Shown: positions 30,659 to 40,360, counted from the stretch's first letter. The stretch: DNA of 64,000 bases from CAZFOB01 sp964520325 (GCA_964520325.1 CAZFOB010000019.1:1-64000), one strand, 5' to 3'. Numbers and translations are program-made. The notes: a model not told the origin generated them from the letters alone.

Positions 30659-31189
30659 ATGACCGCAGGGCGTCCGGGGAGGGTTGCAGCCGTCGGGGTG
30701 TGCCTTGTGCTGCTCGCCTCGGGCTGCCGCTTGAACGACCTCTCCTTCCGTGAGGACAAGCGCATCGAGATCACCTCGCCCGAGAATCGCGCAGATGTGG
30801 CGCTCCCCTTCGATCTCACGTGGACCGTCGAGGACTTCGAGGTCGTCGGCGCAGACGGGACAGAACGCCACGACGCCGGCTACTTCGCCGTCCTGCTCGA
30901 CGTCACACCGATGCCGCCGGGTGAGACGCTCGACTACTTCGCGCGAGACGACGAGACGTGCAAGCCTGCCTTCGGTTGCCCCGACAAGACCTACCTGTCG
31001 GACCGCAACATCTACCTGACCAAACACACGACGTTCTCGGTCGACACGCTTGCCGATTCGCGTCCCGTCGACAGACAGAGCGCCGATGACGACCACGAGA
31101 TCACGATCATCCTGCTCAACGGCAAGAGCGAACGCATCGGTGAGTCCGCGTACCGACGCACCGTGATCGTCGACCGGGGACAGAACTGA
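30659..31189 (+). CDS. Lipoprotein of unknown function, first gene of the transporter operon
   Basis: 176 aa. A signal peptide ends in the lipobox LLASGC (Cys23). The mature part is a single beta-rich domain: RIEITSPENRADVALPFDLT, TVEDFEVVGADG, GYFAVLLDVTPMPPGETLDY, with two Cys in DETCKPAFGCPDK that could form a disulfide, and a C-terminal SAYRRTVIVDRGQN. The ATG of the MFS-LivF fusion overlaps its stop (TGATGG). It is probably anchored outside the membrane beside the importer; an accessory or sensing role is inferred from position only. Confidence 0.75.
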   Translation: MTAGRPGRVAAVGVCLVLLASGCRLNDLSFREDKRIEITSPENRADVALPFDLTWTVEDFEVVGADGTERHDAGYFAVLLDVTPMPPGETLDYFARDDETCKPAFGCPDKTYLSDRNIYLTKHTTFSVDTLADSRPVDRQSADDDHEITIILLNGKSERIGESAYRRTVIVDRGQN

Positions 31190-33465
31190 TGGCGAAGCGC
31201 GCACCGCAGAAGAAGAAGGCGACCCCTAAGAAGAAGCCCGCGACTCCTAAGGTCTGGCAAGAAGAAGCCAAGGCCGTCGCCGAGGTCGAAGCTGCGCCGG
31301 ACGAGATCCGTGACGCCGCGCGCGGAGCGCTCGGCGTCACGGGTGAAGCTGAAGCAACTCGGCTCGCCGAAGGCATTCGGCGAGCCGGCGTCGGCTGGTA
31401 TCCCCTGCTCGCGCTCGGCGCCCTGGCGATCGTCGACGAGTTCCAGTCCTACGCGTTTTTCGTGCTCGGACCCGAGATCTCGGACGGCCTCGGCGTGAGT
31501 CGCGGCACGCTCGCGTTCGCGCTGGCGCTCAAGACGCTCGCCATCGCGGTCGCGACACTACCCATCGCCGCGTTCGCTCAAGCCAAGACGCGCCGCGCAT
31601 CGATCGCCGTCTTCACCGCGTTCGCATGGGCGACGGTCACGCTGTTCACCGGCATCATCACGAGCGTTGCCGGCCTGCTCATCGTGCTCGTGCTGAACGG
31701 GATGTCGACGGCGTCGGTGCACGCCGTTCACCGTCCCCTGCTGTTCGACACCTATCCGCCCGAAGTGCGGGTACGGCTCAACTCCGTCTACCGGATGGCC
31801 GACGGAATTGGGAACATCGTCGCGCCGCTCATCGTCGCGGTGCTGACCGCGGTGTTGCTCTTCACGTGGCGCGGAGTCTTCGTGACGATGGCATTCATCA
31901 GCCTGGCCGTCGCCGCATTCAGCCTGCGCCTCAAGGATCCCGGTTTCGGTCGATGGGATACCGGTCAAGTTCGCAAAGCGATGCGCGGCCAGAGTCCCAA
32001 AGACAGCGATGACGACGACATCGTGCTCGAGAACGAGATGACGCTCGGCTTCTTCGAGATCGTCCGGCGGCTGCTGCTCATCCCGACCGTCCGGCGCATC
32101 CTCGTCGCCGAAGCGGTGTTCGGGATGTTCGTCATCCCGCTCCAGACATTCCTCTTCTTCTTCTTCGAGGAGCGCTGGGGCATGGGCCCTGGTGCGCGCG
32201 CGCTGCTGTTCGCGTGCTTCCCTCTCGCTGCGATCCCCACACTCGCCTTCGTCGGTCCCCGAGGCGAGGCGATGTTCCGTCGCGACCCGGGCCAGCTCCT
32301 TCGTCTGGCCGCGGGAGCTCAAGCCGCCGCTGTGCTGCTCGTGTTCATCGGCGTCGTCTCGCCGTTCTTCGTCCCGATGGCGATCTCGCTCGCGCTCGCC
32401 GTCGCCGCCTTCGGCATCCTGAACCCGATCCTCGGGGTCGCGATGCTGTCCGTCGTCCCGCCGCGCATGCGCCCCCACGCAACGGCGCTGATCGGCATCG
32501 CCATCGCCGCGATCGGCGGCTTCGCCGGTATCGTCCTGCTGCAGGGCATCGACACCCGGTTCGGCGTCGGCGCGGCGATCGGATCGCTGGCCGTGCCCGG
32601 GGTCATCGCCGCCCTCGTGCTCCGAAGTTCCGCACCTCTCGTCTCGCGCGACCTCGACCGCCTCATCGACGGCATCGTCGAGGAAGAGAAGGTCAATCAG
32701 ATCCTTGCGTCGGGGGCCAAGCTTCCGATGCTCGCGAGCCGCAACATCGACTTCTCGTACGGACAGCTCCAGGTGCTCTTCGACGTATCGTTCGCGGTGG
32801 ACGACGGCGAGATGGTCGCGCTCCTCGGCACCAACGGCGCCGGCAAGTCGACGCTGCTGCGCGTCATCTCCGGTCTCGGCCTGCCTTCCCGCGGAAGCGT
32901 GCGCTTCCGCGGGACCGATGTCACGTATGTCGATGCCGAGCGCCGTCTGACGCTCGGCATCACGCAAGTCCCCGGAGGACGCGCGATCTTTCGGTCGCTC
33001 TCGGTCGTCGAGAACATGAAGCTGTTCGCGTTCACGCACGGCCGCGACAAGGCCGCGATCGATCGCGGCATCGACGCGACGTTCGAGGCTTTCCCGGCTC
33101 TGGCGGAGCGCCGCAACGTCGCGGCCGGGACGCTCTCCGGCGGCGAGCAGCAGATGCTCGGCCTCGGCAAAGCCTTCATCCTGCGTCCGCAGCTGCTGCT
33201 CATCGACGAGCTCTCCCTCGGGCTCGCCCCCAAGATCGTCGCCGAGCTCCTCGAGATGGTGCGGCGCATCAACGGCGAGGGCACAGCCGTCGTCCTCGTC
33301 GAACAGTCGGTCAACGTTGCGCTCTCGCTCGTCGACCACGCCTACTTCATGGAGAAGGGCGAGATCCGCTTCGACGGTAAGGCGAAGGACCTCCTGAAGC
33401 GCGGCGACCTCCTACGATCCGTATTCCTCAAAGGCGCCGCGGCCGGACTCAAGGCCAAGACGTGA
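31189..33465 (+). CDS. MFS transporter fused to LivF-type ABC ATPase
   Basis: 758 aa. Residues 1-60 are a Lys/Pro/Ala-rich tail (KKKATPKKKPATPK). About 65-475 is a 12-TM MFS-like domain (YPLLALGALAIVDEFQSYAF, TLFTGIITSVAGLLIVLVLN, VGAAIGSLAVPGVIAALVLR). From about 515 to 758 it is an ABC ATPase of the LivF group: Walker A LLGTNGAGKSTLLRVISGLG (about 545), signature LSGGEQQMLGLGKAFILRP (about 650), Walker B LLLIDELSLGLAPKIVAELL and the H-loop region replaced by VVLVEQSVNVALSLVDHAYF as in LivF. It is translationally coupled to the lipoprotein and to the LivHMG fusion, so the ATPase half should pair with LivG there. Confidence 0.9.
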   Translation: MAKRAPQKKKATPKKKPATPKVWQEEAKAVAEVEAAPDEIRDAARGALGVTGEAEATRLAEGIRRAGVGWYPLLALGALAIVDEFQSYAFFVLGPEISDGLGVSRGTLAFALALKTLAIAVATLPIAAFAQAKTRRASIAVFTAFAWATVTLFTGIITSVAGLLIVLVLNGMSTASVHAVHRPLLFDTYPPEVRVRLNSVYRMADGIGNIVAPLIVAVLTAVLLFTWRGVFVTMAFISLAVAAFSLRLKDPGFGRWDTGQVRKAMRGQSPKDSDDDDIVLENEMTLGFFEIVRRLLLIPTVRRILVAEAVFGMFVIPLQTFLFFFFEERWGMGPGARALLFACFPLAAIPTLAFVGPRGEAMFRRDPGQLLRLAAGAQAAAVLLVFIGVVSPFFVPMAISLALAVAAFGILNPILGVAMLSVVPPRMRPHATALIGIAIAAIGGFAGIVLLQGIDTRFGVGAAIGSLAVPGVIAALVLRSSAPLVSRDLDRLIDGIVEEEKVNQILASGAKLPMLASRNIDFSYGQLQVLFDVSFAVDDGEMVALLGTNGAGKSTLLRVISGLGLPSRGSVRFRGTDVTYVDAERRLTLGITQVPGGRAIFRSLSVVENMKLFAFTHGRDKAAIDRGIDATFEAFPALAERRNVAAGTLSGGEQQMLGLGKAFILRPQLLLIDELSLGLAPKIVAELLEMVRRINGEGTAVVLVEQSVNVALSLVDHAYFMEKGEIRFDGKAKDLLKRGDLLRSVFLKGAAAGLKAKT

Positions 33466-36260
33466 TCTCTATAGCAGGCTTCGAGTTCACCGGGCCCGTC
33501 CTGTTGCTCGGTGCGATCACCGGCATCACGTACGGGCTGCTCGCCGTCGGACTCGTGCTCGTCTTCCGATCGAACAAGCTCATCAACTTCGCCCACGGGG
33601 AGATCGGTGCCCTCGGCGCCGCCGTGCTCGGTGTCGCGGTCGTTCGTTGGCACATCCCGTACTGGGTGGCGCTGCCCGGCGCCCTGGCGCTGGCCGGTGG
33701 CGTCGGCGCGACGGCCGAAGTCATGGTCGTACGCCGGTTGCGCAACGTCCCGAACCTCATGTCGATCGTGGCCACGCTCGGCGTCGCGCAGTTCCTGCTC
33801 GTCTTCTCGTTCGTCATCAACGCGCAAGCTGGTGCCGCGCGCCTCTTCCCGCAGCCGCCCGGCCTGCCCGACTTCGATGTCGGTGCGCTCCGTGTCACAC
33901 CCGCCTACTCCGGGATGCTCATCCTCACGCCGATCCTCGTGCTCGGCCTCACGCTCTTCCTGCGCAGATCGCGCTACGGCATCGCCATCCGCGGGGCGGC
34001 CGACAACCCGGACGCAGCACGGATGTCCGGCGTGTCCGCGGGCCGCATGTCGACACTCTCGTGGGCCATCGCCGGAGCGGTCTCCGCGTTCACCGCGATC
34101 CTCATCTTCCCGACGCGGGGTTTCGTCACCGTCGAGTCGCTCGGTCCCGCGTTGCTCCTGCGGGCGCTGGTTGCAGCAGTCATCGCCCGCATGCGCAGCC
34201 TGCCCGTCGCGCTGGCCGCCGGCATCGGTGTCGGCATCCTCGAACAGGAGCTGCTGTGGAACTTCTCAGGCGGCGGCGTGGTCGAGGCCACGCTCTTCGT
34301 CGTCATCCTCGGCGCACTCCTGCTGCAGCCCAAGAGCACGGGACGCGAAGAGGAGAAGGGCAGCTGGGCGAGCGTTCAGCCGTGGGCACCGCTGCCGGAG
34401 TCGCTCCGCAGCGTGTGGGCCATCCGCAACCTCGGATGGATCTTCGGTGCGATCTCACTCGTCCTCGCGATCGTCGTCGGCGTGCTCGCCACCAACGCCG
34501 CCGCGATCACCCTCGTCGTGATCGTTGCCTTCAGTCTCGTCGGCCTGTCGTTCGGTGTTGTCACCGGTCTCGGCGGACAACTCTCGCTCGGACAGTTCGC
34601 AGTCGCGTCGATCGGCGCGGTGGCGTCGTCCGCGATCGTTGCACAGACCGGCAACTTCTTCCTCGGGTTCGGCGTCGGCGGCCTCGCGGCCGCAACAGTC
34701 TCCGCGCTCATCGGACTTCCGGCTCTTCGCATCCGCGGTCTCATGCTCGCGGTCACCACGCTCTCGTTCGCGCTCGCTGCGCAGTCGTGGCTTCTCGGCC
34801 AGAGCTTCGCACTCGGCGAGGGCGAGGATCCGGGACGCCCGATCTTCGGGAGCACCGCCCTCGACACCGGACGCGAGTACTACTTCTTCTCACTCATCTT
34901 CGTGGTCATCGGACTGCTCCTCGCGCGAAACGTCTGGCGCAGCGGCTTCGGGCGCCGGTTGCGTGCGTTGCGAGATAACGAGGACAACGCGCGCGCATTC
35001 ACGATCCGCACGACGGCGGTCAAGCTCCAGGCCTTCGCGGTAGCCGGATTTCTCGCGGGTCTCGGTGGCGCTGTGTACGGACACGCACTCTCGCGCCTGT
35101 CGAACACGGCGTTCCCGGTGGGCGCGAGCATCGATGTCGTCGCGATCGGCGTGCTCGGCGGTGTCGGTCTGATGGTCGGCCCGCTCATCGGTGCGCTCTA
35201 CATCATCGGCGTTCCCGAGTTCATCCCCCTCGACAGCGCGGGACTCGCGGCGCAGAAGCTGGGCTGGCTGCTGCTGATCCTCTACGTGCCCGGTGGTATC
35301 GCCGCGCTGGTACGTCCTGTTCGGGATCGGATCATCAACGTCCTTGCTCGCGGCAAGGTCGCCGACGCCGAGCCGGCCGACGCGGTCGAGGCGCAACTTG
35401 GCGCCACGACGCTCCTGACGCCGAGGGCCGAGACGAAAAAGCGCACCGGCGGCAACGTCCTGGAGGTGGCCACGCTCACCAAGCACTACGGCGGCGTCAC
35501 CGCGGTGGACGGCGTCACGTTCGACGTTGCCGACGGCCAAACCCTCGGCGTCATCGGACCCAACGGTGCGGGGAAGACGACACTCTTCGAGCTCATCGGC
35601 GGGTTCACCAAGCCGGACGCCGGCACGGTCACCCTGCACGGACGCGACGTCAGTCGCTGGGGTCCCGAACGACGCGGCAAGCTCGGCCTGATCCGGTCGT
35701 TCCAGGACGCCGCACTCTTCCCCACGATGACAGTGCTCGAGTCGGTGAAGCTCGCGCTGGAGCGCGTTGAGCCCACGCGCATCATCCCTTCCCTCGTCGG
35801 TTTCGATCGCTCCGAGAAGCGCCGGGACGAGCGCGCGCGCGAGATCGTCCAGCTCATGGGACTCGATGGCTACCGCCACAAGCCGTGCGGCGAGCTCTCG
35901 ACCGGCACGCGGCGCATCACCGAGATCGCGTGCATGCTTGCGCTCGAACCGTCCGTCCTGCTGCTGGACGAACCGTCGTCCGGTGTGGCCCAGCGCGAGA
36001 CCGAAGCACTCGGGGAGCTGCTCGAGCGTGTGAAGGCCTACCTCGGTACGACGCTCATCGTGATCGAGCACGATATGCCGCTGATCATGGGACTGTCCGA
36101 CCGCATCATCGCCATGGAGTCCGGCGCGGTGATCGCCGACGACACCCCGGCGAAAGTGCGAAATGACCCACGCGTGATCGAGTCATACCTCGGCGGGGAC
36201 GTAACGGCGCTCGAGCGATCCGGAAGGACGTCGCGACCGAAGGCCAAGGCCAAGGCCTAG
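33462..36260 (+). CDS. LivH-LivM-LivG fusion: branched-chain amino-acid-type ABC permease/ATPase polyprotein
   Basis: 932 aa with GTG start overlapping the previous stop. Residues 1-290: LivH permease (GITYGLLAVGLVLVFRSNKL, INFAHGEIGALGAAV). About 320-620: LivM permease (LSFGVVTGLGGQLSLGQFAV, RALRDNEDNARAFTIRTTAV, GLGGAVYGHALSRL). About 665-932: LivG ATPase with Walker A GPNGAGKTTLFELIGGF, an unusual signature LSTGTRRITEIACMLALEP, Walker B VLLLDEPSSGVAQRE and H-loop TLIVIEHDMPLIMGLSDRII. Together with the MFS-LivF protein it gives two permeases and two ATPases from two chains. Ends in a CTAG shared with the convergent binding-protein gene. Confidence 0.92.
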   Translation: MISIAGFEFTGPVLLLGAITGITYGLLAVGLVLVFRSNKLINFAHGEIGALGAAVLGVAVVRWHIPYWVALPGALALAGGVGATAEVMVVRRLRNVPNLMSIVATLGVAQFLLVFSFVINAQAGAARLFPQPPGLPDFDVGALRVTPAYSGMLILTPILVLGLTLFLRRSRYGIAIRGAADNPDAARMSGVSAGRMSTLSWAIAGAVSAFTAILIFPTRGFVTVESLGPALLLRALVAAVIARMRSLPVALAAGIGVGILEQELLWNFSGGGVVEATLFVVILGALLLQPKSTGREEEKGSWASVQPWAPLPESLRSVWAIRNLGWIFGAISLVLAIVVGVLATNAAAITLVVIVAFSLVGLSFGVVTGLGGQLSLGQFAVASIGAVASSAIVAQTGNFFLGFGVGGLAAATVSALIGLPALRIRGLMLAVTTLSFALAAQSWLLGQSFALGEGEDPGRPIFGSTALDTGREYYFFSLIFVVIGLLLARNVWRSGFGRRLRALRDNEDNARAFTIRTTAVKLQAFAVAGFLAGLGGAVYGHALSRLSNTAFPVGASIDVVAIGVLGGVGLMVGPLIGALYIIGVPEFIPLDSAGLAAQKLGWLLLILYVPGGIAALVRPVRDRIINVLARGKVADAEPADAVEAQLGATTLLTPRAETKKRTGGNVLEVATLTKHYGGVTAVDGVTFDVADGQTLGVIGPNGAGKTTLFELIGGFTKPDAGTVTLHGRDVSRWGPERRGKLGLIRSFQDAALFPTMTVLESVKLALERVEPTRIIPSLVGFDRSEKRRDERAREIVQLMGLDGYRHKPCGELSTGTRRITEIACMLALEPSVLLLDEPSSGVAQRETEALGELLERVKAYLGTTLIVIEHDMPLIMGLSDRIIAMESGAVIADDTPAKVRNDPRVIESYLGGDVTALERSGRTSRPKAKAKA

Positions 36261-37720
36261 CCCACAGACCGATCGCCGGATATGTACCGGTAGCACGTAC
36301 ACGCTTCGACGTACTTCCCGAGTCGCACAGCGCTTCCCCCGTCCGGACGTCCGAGCTCGAGCTTCGTATCCCACGTATACGGCGAGTCGTAGGACGTCCC
36401 GAGCTTCGCGGAGGCTGCTCCGAGCCCGGTCGGCGTGATGTTGTTGGTCGTGGACAACGCCTGATCGAGGAAGAACAAGCTGTCGCAGAACGTGCCGTTG
36501 TACAGGCGGTTCGGCGCGATCCCCGCGTCGGTGAATATCTTTGCGCAGCGAGCGTGTGCACCGCCTCTGCGCGGGTCGTCCGCCTTACCGACGTCCTGAC
36601 CGGGCAGCCAGCTCACAACAACGGAACCGTTGAGCTGGCTCGGCTCGTGCTGCAGTGCCTGCGTGTTCGTCAGGTTGACGCTCGTGAAGCCGTAACGCGG
36701 TCGGAAGTCCTGCTGGTCGGCGATGGTCAGTCCGAAGAAGGGCATCTGACCGGCCCACTCGTCGAAGATGACGTGAGTGACACCGTCCTGGCGAAACCGC
36801 AGCGTCGCTGAGCTGATCTCGGTCGACATCTGTCCGAACGCACTCACCGAATGCGGCGTGCCGATCACGGCCTCGCTCGTGAGCACGAGTCCGCGCTTCT
36901 TGAGCTCGCTCTTGATCAGCGTTGCGATGCGATCGAAGACGGGCTCGTCGAATCTCATGAGGCCGAGCTTGTACCCGGCGTTGAAGTAACCCGCGTCCTT
37001 GAGTCCGGCGATGTAGGCGGGGACCCAACGCTCAGGGCGCATGCGACTCGGCTGGTACAGGTAGTTGGCGTAGTCCTTGAAGTACTTGCCGTCGTATGGC
37101 CACTGATTCTGCTGGACGAGCGGCGTCTTGCCCTTGGCCATACACGCCGCGAGCGCATCGGTGCCACCGACGTGTCCGGCGACCACGGCGAACACCTTCT
37201 CGTCGTTGATGAACTTCTGACACGCCTGCTCGGCAACGACGTCCCACGAGTCCGAATCTGTCGCGTCGTACTCGTAGTAGATCGGCACGATCTTGCGTCC
37301 GGCGAGGCCGCCGTGAGCGTTCATGTGCTTGACGAGTGCGTCGATGATGATGCGCTCGGTGTTCTCGCCTTCGGGTGTGCCGCCGAACCCGACCAACGCG
37401 AACGCGGGCCCGAGAGGAGCGGAGTGGTTGAAGCCGATCTTGATCGTCTTGTCCGTGACACCGGTTCCAAGATGAACCGCGCCACCACCGGACACGATCG
37501 GCGCGGGCTCCTTCCCGGCTTCACCGGTCACCGTCGCCGATGAGGCCGGGCCTCCGCTCCCCAAAGATGCACCAGGACCTGTCGTTGCACCCGGCTGCGA
37601 GGTCGAAGATCCGATGTCGGCTGGGCTCGCCGAGGAGGCGACGATCGGGTCAGCCTCCTTGGACGTCGACCCGCACGCGGCCACGAGCAGCAACAACAGG
37701 ACGGCGATGGTTCTACTCAC
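36257..37720 (-). CDS. LivK-like extracellular substrate-binding lipoprotein
   Basis: 487 aa, GTG start. Signal peptide with lipobox LLVAACGS (Cys16), then a Ser/Pro/Thr/Gly-rich spacer to about 75. Periplasmic-binding type I fold: DKTIKIGFNHSAPLGPAFAL, IIDALVKHMNAHGGLAGRKI, FAVVAGHVGGTDALAACMAK, GKTPLVQQNQWPYDGKYFKD and GVTHVIFDEWAGQMPFFGLT. Longer than LivK (about 370 aa). It is the obvious binding protein for the fused importer but is transcribed towards it. A 14 bp palindrome lies just upstream. Ligand not known; Leu/Ile/Val, amides or other small acids are all possible. Confidence 0.88.
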   Translation of the reverse strand: MSRTIAVLLLLLVAACGSTSKEADPIVASSASPADIGSSTSQPGATTGPGASLGSGGPASSATVTGEAGKEPAPIVSGGGAVHLGTGVTDKTIKIGFNHSAPLGPAFALVGFGGTPEGENTERIIIDALVKHMNAHGGLAGRKIVPIYYEYDATDSDSWDVVAEQACQKFINDEKVFAVVAGHVGGTDALAACMAKGKTPLVQQNQWPYDGKYFKDYANYLYQPSRMRPERWVPAYIAGLKDAGYFNAGYKLGLMRFDEPVFDRIATLIKSELKKRGLVLTSEAVIGTPHSVSAFGQMSTEISSATLRFRQDGVTHVIFDEWAGQMPFFGLTIADQQDFRPRYGFTSVNLTNTQALQHEPSQLNGSVVVSWLPGQDVGKADDPRRGGAHARCAKIFTDAGIAPNRLYNGTFCDSLFFLDQALSTTNNITPTGLGAASAKLGTSYDSPYTWDTKLELGRPDGGSAVRLGKYVEACTCYRYISGDRSVG

Positions 37721-37734
37721 GAGATGTTAATCAT

Positions 37735-37748
37735 CGTGAACATTCACG
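37735..37748. promoter_or_regulatory. Inverted repeat upstream of the binding-protein gene
   Basis: CGTGAA-CA-TTCACG, 6 bp perfect arms, 14 bp before the GTG at 37720. A candidate operator. Confidence 0.45.
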
Positions 37749-37902
37749 TGGGTGTCAACGCGATCGCCGCCGGGAGATCGATAGGTGATCGCCTCACCGT
37801 CGTAAGAACGCACCTCGTTCGTGCGTCGGTTCACAAAGGCTGTGCGTTTCCGCGACGGTGGGCCCCCTGCATCCATGGACTCACGCCGCGCAAGGCACGT
37901 TC

Positions 37903-39081
37903 TCAGAGCAGCGCCGCGTTAACGACCCAGCGCAACTGCGGACGGATCGGGTACGTCCCGGAAGGGAGCAGCTGCGTCATGAACACAACGCTGATCTCTT
38001 CGACCGGATCGACCCAGAACGCCGTCGACGCGGCGCCGCCCCACATGTATTCACCCTTCGAGGCGAGCGAACGATTGGTCGGTGGATCGATCACGACGCC
38101 GAATCCGAGCCCGAAACCGACGCCGGGCATCGCCGTCTCGCCGGGTGAGCCGGCGCCCATGACCTGCAGGTCGACGCCACCGGGCAGGTGATTCGTCGTC
38201 ATGTACTCGAGCGTCCGGCGTCCGATGATGGGGTCGCCGCCAGATACGAGCGCCGATGCGAAGCGGTGATAGTCGTCGATCGTCCCCGTGAGTCCACCCG
38301 CGCCGGAGAGCAGCTTCGGCAGCTTGTTGTACGGACTCGGCATCACGGCAAGCTGCCTGTTCTGACGCGTGTAGTTCTGCGCGAACCGGTCCTGCTTGTC
38401 CTCCGGGACGAAGAACGCGGTGTCGGTCATCCCGAGGGGTCCGAAGATGTGCTCGTCGAAGTAGCGGTCGAGGGTCATGCCACTGACGACTTCGACGACA
38501 CGTCCGACGACGTCGGTTGCGCTCGAGTACAGCCAGCGCGTGCCCGGCTGGAAGGCGAGAGGAAGGGAGCTCAGCTTGTCGCAGTACTCCGCGAGGTCAA
38601 GGCCGCGGAAGCCGAAGCCGAGGCCGTTCGCGCGATAGATCTCTCCAACCGGACCCTGGCTGAAGCCGGCGGACAGACCCGACATATGCGTGAGGATGTC
38701 GTGGATCGAAACGGGACGATCGAGTGGGTCGGTGATGTAGTCGTCGGTGCCGCCCGAGGAATACACCGTTGCGTCCGCGAACGACGGGATATACCGGGAC
38801 ACCGGGTTCTCGAGCAACACCTCGCCCTTCTCGACGAGCTGCATGAGCGCGATCGAGGTGATCGGCTTGGTCATCGAGAAGATCCGGAAGATCGTGTCGT
38901 CACCGATCTTCTTGCCCGCCTCGATATCGGCCATGCCGTAGGTGTCGCGGAAGACCACTTGGCCCTTGCGTGCGACAAGCACCGAGGTGCCGGGGAACTT
39001 CCCTTCATCCACGTAGCGATGACAGAGATCGGCGACGCGCTCGAGCCGCTGCGACGAGAAGCCGAGACTCTCAGGCTGCAC
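37903..39081 (-). CDS. Serine hydrolase of the beta-lactamase class C / esterase EstB family
   Basis: 392 aa, GTG start inside the P450 stop region. Nucleophile motif SxxK is SMTK (Ser69, Lys72) in FRIFSMTKPITSIALMQLVE; the Tyr motif is LYSSATDVVG (Tyr185). C-terminal KGEYMWGGAASTAFWVDPVE holds the third motif W-G-G. No signal peptide, so intracellular: an esterase or lactonase rather than a secreted beta-lactamase. It overlaps the P450 gene by 11 bp, so the two probably act on the same compound. Confidence 0.87.
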   Translation of the reverse strand: MQPESLGFSSQRLERVADLCHRYVDEGKFPGTSVLVARKGQVVFRDTYGMADIEAGKKIGDDTIFRIFSMTKPITSIALMQLVEKGEVLLENPVSRYIPSFADATVYSSGGTDDYITDPLDRPVSIHDILTHMSGLSAGFSQGPVGEIYRANGLGFGFRGLDLAEYCDKLSSLPLAFQPGTRWLYSSATDVVGRVVEVVSGMTLDRYFDEHIFGPLGMTDTAFFVPEDKQDRFAQNYTRQNRQLAVMPSPYNKLPKLLSGAGGLTGTIDDYHRFASALVSGGDPIIGRRTLEYMTTNHLPGGVDLQVMGAGSPGETAMPGVGFGLGFGVVIDPPTNRSLASKGEYMWGGAASTAFWVDPVEEISVVFMTQLLPSGTYPIRPQLRWVVNAALL

Positions 39082-40360
39082 GTGGAGTGAACGTCGCCGT
39101 CATGTGTTTGATCCCGTTGATGAAGTTCGAGGAGAGATGCTGCGGCTCCCCCGTCATCTTGATGTCGGGAAGGAACTCGAACAGGTCCTTGAACATCACC
39201 TTGATCTCTTGGCGCGCGAGGTTCGCACCAAGGCAGAAATGCGGACCCGGGCCCCCGAAACCGATGTGGTTGTTCGGCTCCCGCATGACCTTGAACGCGT
39301 ACGGGTCGTCGAACACATCCTCGTCGCGGTTGCCGGAGATGTAGTACATCATCAGCCGGTCGCCTTCCTTGAACTCCTGGCCACCGAGCATCGCGCCGTC
39401 CTTCGTCACTGTGCGCCGCATGAACATCACCGGCGATGCATACCGGACGATCTCCTCCACCGCGCGCCGTTGCACGCCGTCGAAGTCGTCCATCCAGATC
39501 TTGCGCTGGTCGGGATTCTCCGACAGCGCCTTGAGGCCCCAGCTGATCGCATTGCGCGTGGTCTCGTTGCCGGCAACCAGGAGCAGGATGAAGAACGAGC
39601 CGAGCTCGTGAGGTGCAAGCTTCTGTCCGTCGACCTCGGCGTGGACGAGCGCCGACATCAGGTCATCTGTCGGATCCTTCTCGCGCGCTTGGGCGAGTTC
39701 GGTCGCGAGCTGCGTGAGCCCCATCGCAGCACCCATCAGTGCCGCCATCGGGTTGTCCATATCCGGCGTGTACTCGGGGTCGCCCAAACCGAGGATCGTG
39801 TTGGACGAGTTGAAGACGAAGTCGTACTGCGACTCGGGGACGCCCATCATGTCGCAGATCACCTTCAACGGAAGCCGCGACGAGCACTCGGTGACGAAAT
39901 CCACCTCGCCCTTCGGGCCGATCGTGTTGATCACTTCGCGCGCCGCGCGGTCGACGTATTCCTCGATCTGCCGCACCTGACGCACGGTGAACGCCTTGTT
40001 CACGATGTCGCGCAGGCGTTTGTGCTTCGGATCGTCCATCTCGATCATCGAGCCGAAGAACTCGCGCATCTCGGCCGGCATGTCGAAGGCCGACGTCGCT
40101 CCCCGGCCAGAGCAGAAGAGCTCCGGCTGACGCGAGGCATCGACGATGTCCTTGTACTTCGAGAGGAGATAGATGCCGCCCTCGAAGAACTCGGGCGGGA
40201 ACCCACTGGCGCCGTCGAACTCGGGGAGGTCGAAGTACGCGATCGGGCGCTCCCGGCGAAGTGTCTTGAATGCCCCCTCCCGAACCTCGTGGGGCAAACT
40301 CCAGAACTCGAGGTCCGACATGTTCAACTCGTCGACGCTGAACTTCTCGATAGGTTCCAT
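39071..40360 (-). CDS. Cytochrome P450
   Basis: 429 aa bacterial class I P450. I-helix AGNETTRN (263-270), K-helix E303-IVR306 in AVEEIVRYASPVMFMRRTVT, haem loop HIGFGGPGPHFCLGANLAR with Cys376. The overall pattern (LEFWSLPHEVREGAFKTLRR, LRDIVNKAFTVRQVRQIEEY) resembles the actinobacterial CYP124/125/142 group that oxidises sterol or branched-lipid side chains. Redox partners are not in the window. Divergent from the secreted coiled-coil gene. Confidence 0.92.
   Translation of the reverse strand: MEPIEKFSVDELNMSDLEFWSLPHEVREGAFKTLRRERPIAYFDLPEFDGASGFPPEFFEGGIYLLSKYKDIVDASRQPELFCSGRGATSAFDMPAEMREFFGSMIEMDDPKHKRLRDIVNKAFTVRQVRQIEEYVDRAAREVINTIGPKGEVDFVTECSSRLPLKVICDMMGVPESQYDFVFNSSNTILGLGDPEYTPDMDNPMAALMGAAMGLTQLATELAQAREKDPTDDLMSALVHAEVDGQKLAPHELGSFFILLLVAGNETTRNAISWGLKALSENPDQRKIWMDDFDGVQRRAVEEIVRYASPVMFMRRTVTKDGAMLGGQEFKEGDRLMMYYISGNRDEDVFDDPYAFKVMREPNNHIGFGGPGPHFCLGANLARQEIKVMFKDLFEFLPDIKMTGEPQHLSSNFINGIKHMTATFTPRAA

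Noticed and set aside
31558..33339. A 593-codon open frame on the minus strand
   Set aside because: It is antisense to the MFS-LivF fusion, very rich in Arg, Asp, Glu and His, and without any motif; a shadow caused by high GC at third positions.
34890..36071. A 393-codon minus-strand frame within the Liv fusion
   Set aside because: No domain, no ribosome-binding site, opposite to conserved LivM/LivG codons.
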